Assembly: GCF_036010505.1 (NCBI RefSeq)
Contig: NZ_CP108569.1
Coordinates: 6,067,001 to 6,131,000, forward strand
DNA: 64,000 bases
Origin: Streptomyces sp. NBC_01197
GTDB taxonomy: Bacteria; Actinomycetota; Actinomycetes; Streptomycetales; Streptomycetaceae
Direction: 5' to 3'
The translations under genes were made by a program, and so were the position numbers. Shown here one piece after another: positions 62,653 to 64,000 of the stretch. The notes beneath the pieces were generated by a model that worked only from the letters and a program-made list of their open reading frames with translations, ran no database searches and had not been told where the DNA came from. Numbering within the stretch: position 1 is the stretch's first letter; each line of letters opens with the position of its first letter.

Positions 62653-63024
62653 GTGGCCACCGATGCACCGCAGACCCCGGAAGGAACGGACACCGGGCCC
62701 CGCCCGGACCGGCCCACGACAGAGATGTTCACCGAGGTGCAGCAGAGCGCCGAGTTCGGCGAACTGCGCAGCGCCCACCGCTCCTTCGCCTTCCCGCTGA
62801 CCGTCGGCTTCGTGGCCTGGTACCTGCTGTACGTCCTGCTGTCGAGCTACGCGGGCGGCTTCATGGGCACCACGCTCTTCGGCAACATCAACGTGGCCCT
62901 GGTACTCGGCCTCGGCCAGTTCCTCACCACGTTCCTCATCGCATGGTTCTACTCGCGGCATGCCGCGACCCGGCTCGACCCGAAGGGCGCCGCCATCAAG
63001 TCACGTATGGAGGAGCGCGCATGA
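62653..63024 (+). CDS. DUF485 membrane protein, partner of the ActP-type symporter
   Basis: A 123-residue protein with two membrane helices (residues about 52-71 and 86-106), FGELRSAHRSFAFPLTVGFVAWYLLYV being the family core. DUF485 genes are almost always directly upstream of actP. GTG 62653 follows GAGGAG. It overlaps the symporter by 4 bp. Confidence 0.92.
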   Translation: MATDAPQTPEGTDTGPRPDRPTTEMFTEVQQSAEFGELRSAHRSFAFPLTVGFVAWYLLYVLLSSYAGGFMGTTLFGNINVALVLGLGQFLTTFLIAWFYSRHAATRLDPKGAAIKSRMEERA

Positions 63025-64000
63025 ACCCCGCAGTCCAGCTCGCCGCGTCGGCGACCACCCAGCACCGGCCCCTGATCATCACGCTCTTCGCGGTCTTCGT
63101 CGTCGCCACGCTCGTCATCACCGTCTGGGCCGGCCGCCGGACCAGGAGCGCAGCCGACTTCTACGCGGGCGGCCGGCAGTTCACCGCGCTGCAGAACGGA
63201 CTCGCGGTCTCCGGCGACTACATGTCGGCCGCTTCGTTCCTCGGCATCGCGGGCGCCATCGCCCTCTTCGGCTACGACGGCTTCCTCTACTCGATCGGCT
63301 TCCTGGTCGCCTGGCTGGTCGCCCTGCTGCTCGTCGCCGAGCCGCTGCGCAACTCCGGCCGCTACACGATGGGCGACGTCCTCGCCTACCGGATGCGCCA
63401 GCGCCCCGTCCGCACCGCCGCGGGTGCGTCCACCATCGTCGTCTCGATCTTCTATCTGCTGGCGCAGATGGCGGGCGCCGGCGTCCTGGTCTCGCTGCTG
63501 CTCGGCATCACCAGCGACGCCGGGAAGATCGCCATCGTCGCGCTGGTCGGTGTCCTGATGATCGTGTACGTCACGATCGGCGGGATGAAGGGCACCACCT
63601 GGGTCCAGATGGTCAAAGCCGTCCTGCTGATCGCCGGAACCATCCTCATCACGTTCCTGATCCTGCTGAAATTCCACTTCAACGTCTCCGACCTGCTCGG
63701 CTCGGCCGCGTCGAACAGCGGCAAGGGGAAGGCGTTCCTGGAACCCGGCCTCAAGTACGGCGCTACGGGGACCTCCAAGCTGGACTTCATCTCGCTGGGC
63801 ATCGCGCTGGTGCTCGGCACCGCGGGCCTGCCGCACATCCTGATCCGCTTCTACACCGTGCCGACGGCCAAGGCCGCCCGGAAGTCGGTGAACTGGGCGA
63901 TCGGCATCATCGGCGCCTTCTATCTGATGACGATCGTGCTCGGGTTCGGTGCCGCGGCCCTGCTCAAGCCCGCCGACATCATCGCGTCCAATCCGGCGGG
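63021..64000 (+). CDS. actP: sodium/solute symporter, cation-acetate (ActP) type, 3' end outside window
   Basis: The first 326 codons of an SSS-family symporter. Visible parts are ADFYAGGRQFTALQNGLAVSGDYMSAASFLGIAG (helix 1-2 region with Na-site residues), further helices, and LPHILIRFYTVPTAKAARKSV. It matches ActP, which imports acetate, propionate or pyruvate with Na+. No stop occurs before the window ends. Confidence 0.92.
   Translation, partial: MNPAVQLAASATTQHRPLIITLFAVFVVATLVITVWAGRRTRSAADFYAGGRQFTALQNGLAVSGDYMSAASFLGIAGAIALFGYDGFLYSIGFLVAWLVALLLVAEPLRNSGRYTMGDVLAYRMRQRPVRTAAGASTIVVSIFYLLAQMAGAGVLVSLLLGITSDAGKIAIVALVGVLMIVYVTIGGMKGTTWVQMVKAVLLIAGTILITFLILLKFHFNVSDLLGSAASNSGKGKAFLEPGLKYGATGTSKLDFISLGIALVLGTAGLPHILIRFYTVPTAKAARKSVNWAIGIIGAFYLMTIVLGFGAAALLKPADIIASNPA

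Overview
The window is high-GC actinobacterial DNA and is almost certainly from a Streptomyces chromosome. The evidence is the codon bias, the dense gene packing with many 4-bp ATGA or GTGA overlaps, many GTG starts, near-absence of TTA codons, an ectABCD operon, an LAETG-anchored secreted protein, the small nucleoid protein Gbn, and a gene order (gbn ... pit ... cob genes ... LAETG protein ... ect) that I recall from the SCO1839-SCO1867 part of the S. coelicolor core chromosome. No rRNA, tRNA, CRISPR array, insertion sequence or prophage was seen. The last gene (sodium/solute symporter) runs off the right edge.

Layout. 0-13.3 kb is mostly accessory metabolism: a membrane protein and a PBP2-type transpeptidase; an IclR regulator divergent from an aldehyde dehydrogenase/DUF1349 pair; an AraC/GATase1 regulator divergent from a drug-type MFS exporter; an acetyltransferase; a HypX homologue with no hydrogenase genes in view, downstream of a CYP105-like P450 and its ferredoxin; a divergent TetR regulator that carries the only in-frame TTA (bldA) codon I found, with a near-perfect operator between; and an FrnE/DsbA oxidoreductase. 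13.3-24.1 kb is a catabolic island: serine beta-lactamase-like hydrolase and IclR regulator on the minus strand, then a five-gene peptide/opine-type ABC importer, a ROK protein on the opposite strand, and creatininase-like, enolase-superfamily and RidA-like enzymes. The substrate is unknown.

24.2-31.5 kb holds ectABCD (ectoine and 5-hydroxyectoine synthesis), an AT-rich structured intergenic region, a class V aminotransferase, an amidohydrolase and the LAETG-anchored protein. 31.5-41 kb is a cobalamin block: cobC-like and cobE-like genes, a ZIP metal transporter, then cobD-cobQ-chelatase-cobO-cbiA transcribed leftward behind a cobalamin riboswitch and a possible 26-codon leader ORF. 41-49 kb holds a Pit phosphate transporter with a PHO box, a class II aldolase, an alpha/beta hydrolase, an unknown protein, a VOC protein, an ABC-F ATPase behind a 7-residue leaderless mini-ORF, and gbn with a cluster of GATC sites. 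50-53 kb is an Asp23/AmaP envelope cluster. 53-64 kb holds an SDR lacking its catalytic Tyr/Lys, a GH15 glucosidase, SURF1, a DEDDh-BRCT exonuclease, a VIT1-type transporter, a membrane hydroxylase/lysoplasmalogenase pair, an alcohol dehydrogenase, a decayed subtilase, and DUF485 plus an ActP-type symporter.

The least explained and most testable items are the HypX/P450/TTA-regulator locus, the ABC-importer/creatininase/enolase/RidA island, the mini-ORF ahead of the ABC-F gene, the mini-ORF behind the cobalamin riboswitch, and the GATC cluster upstream of gbn.
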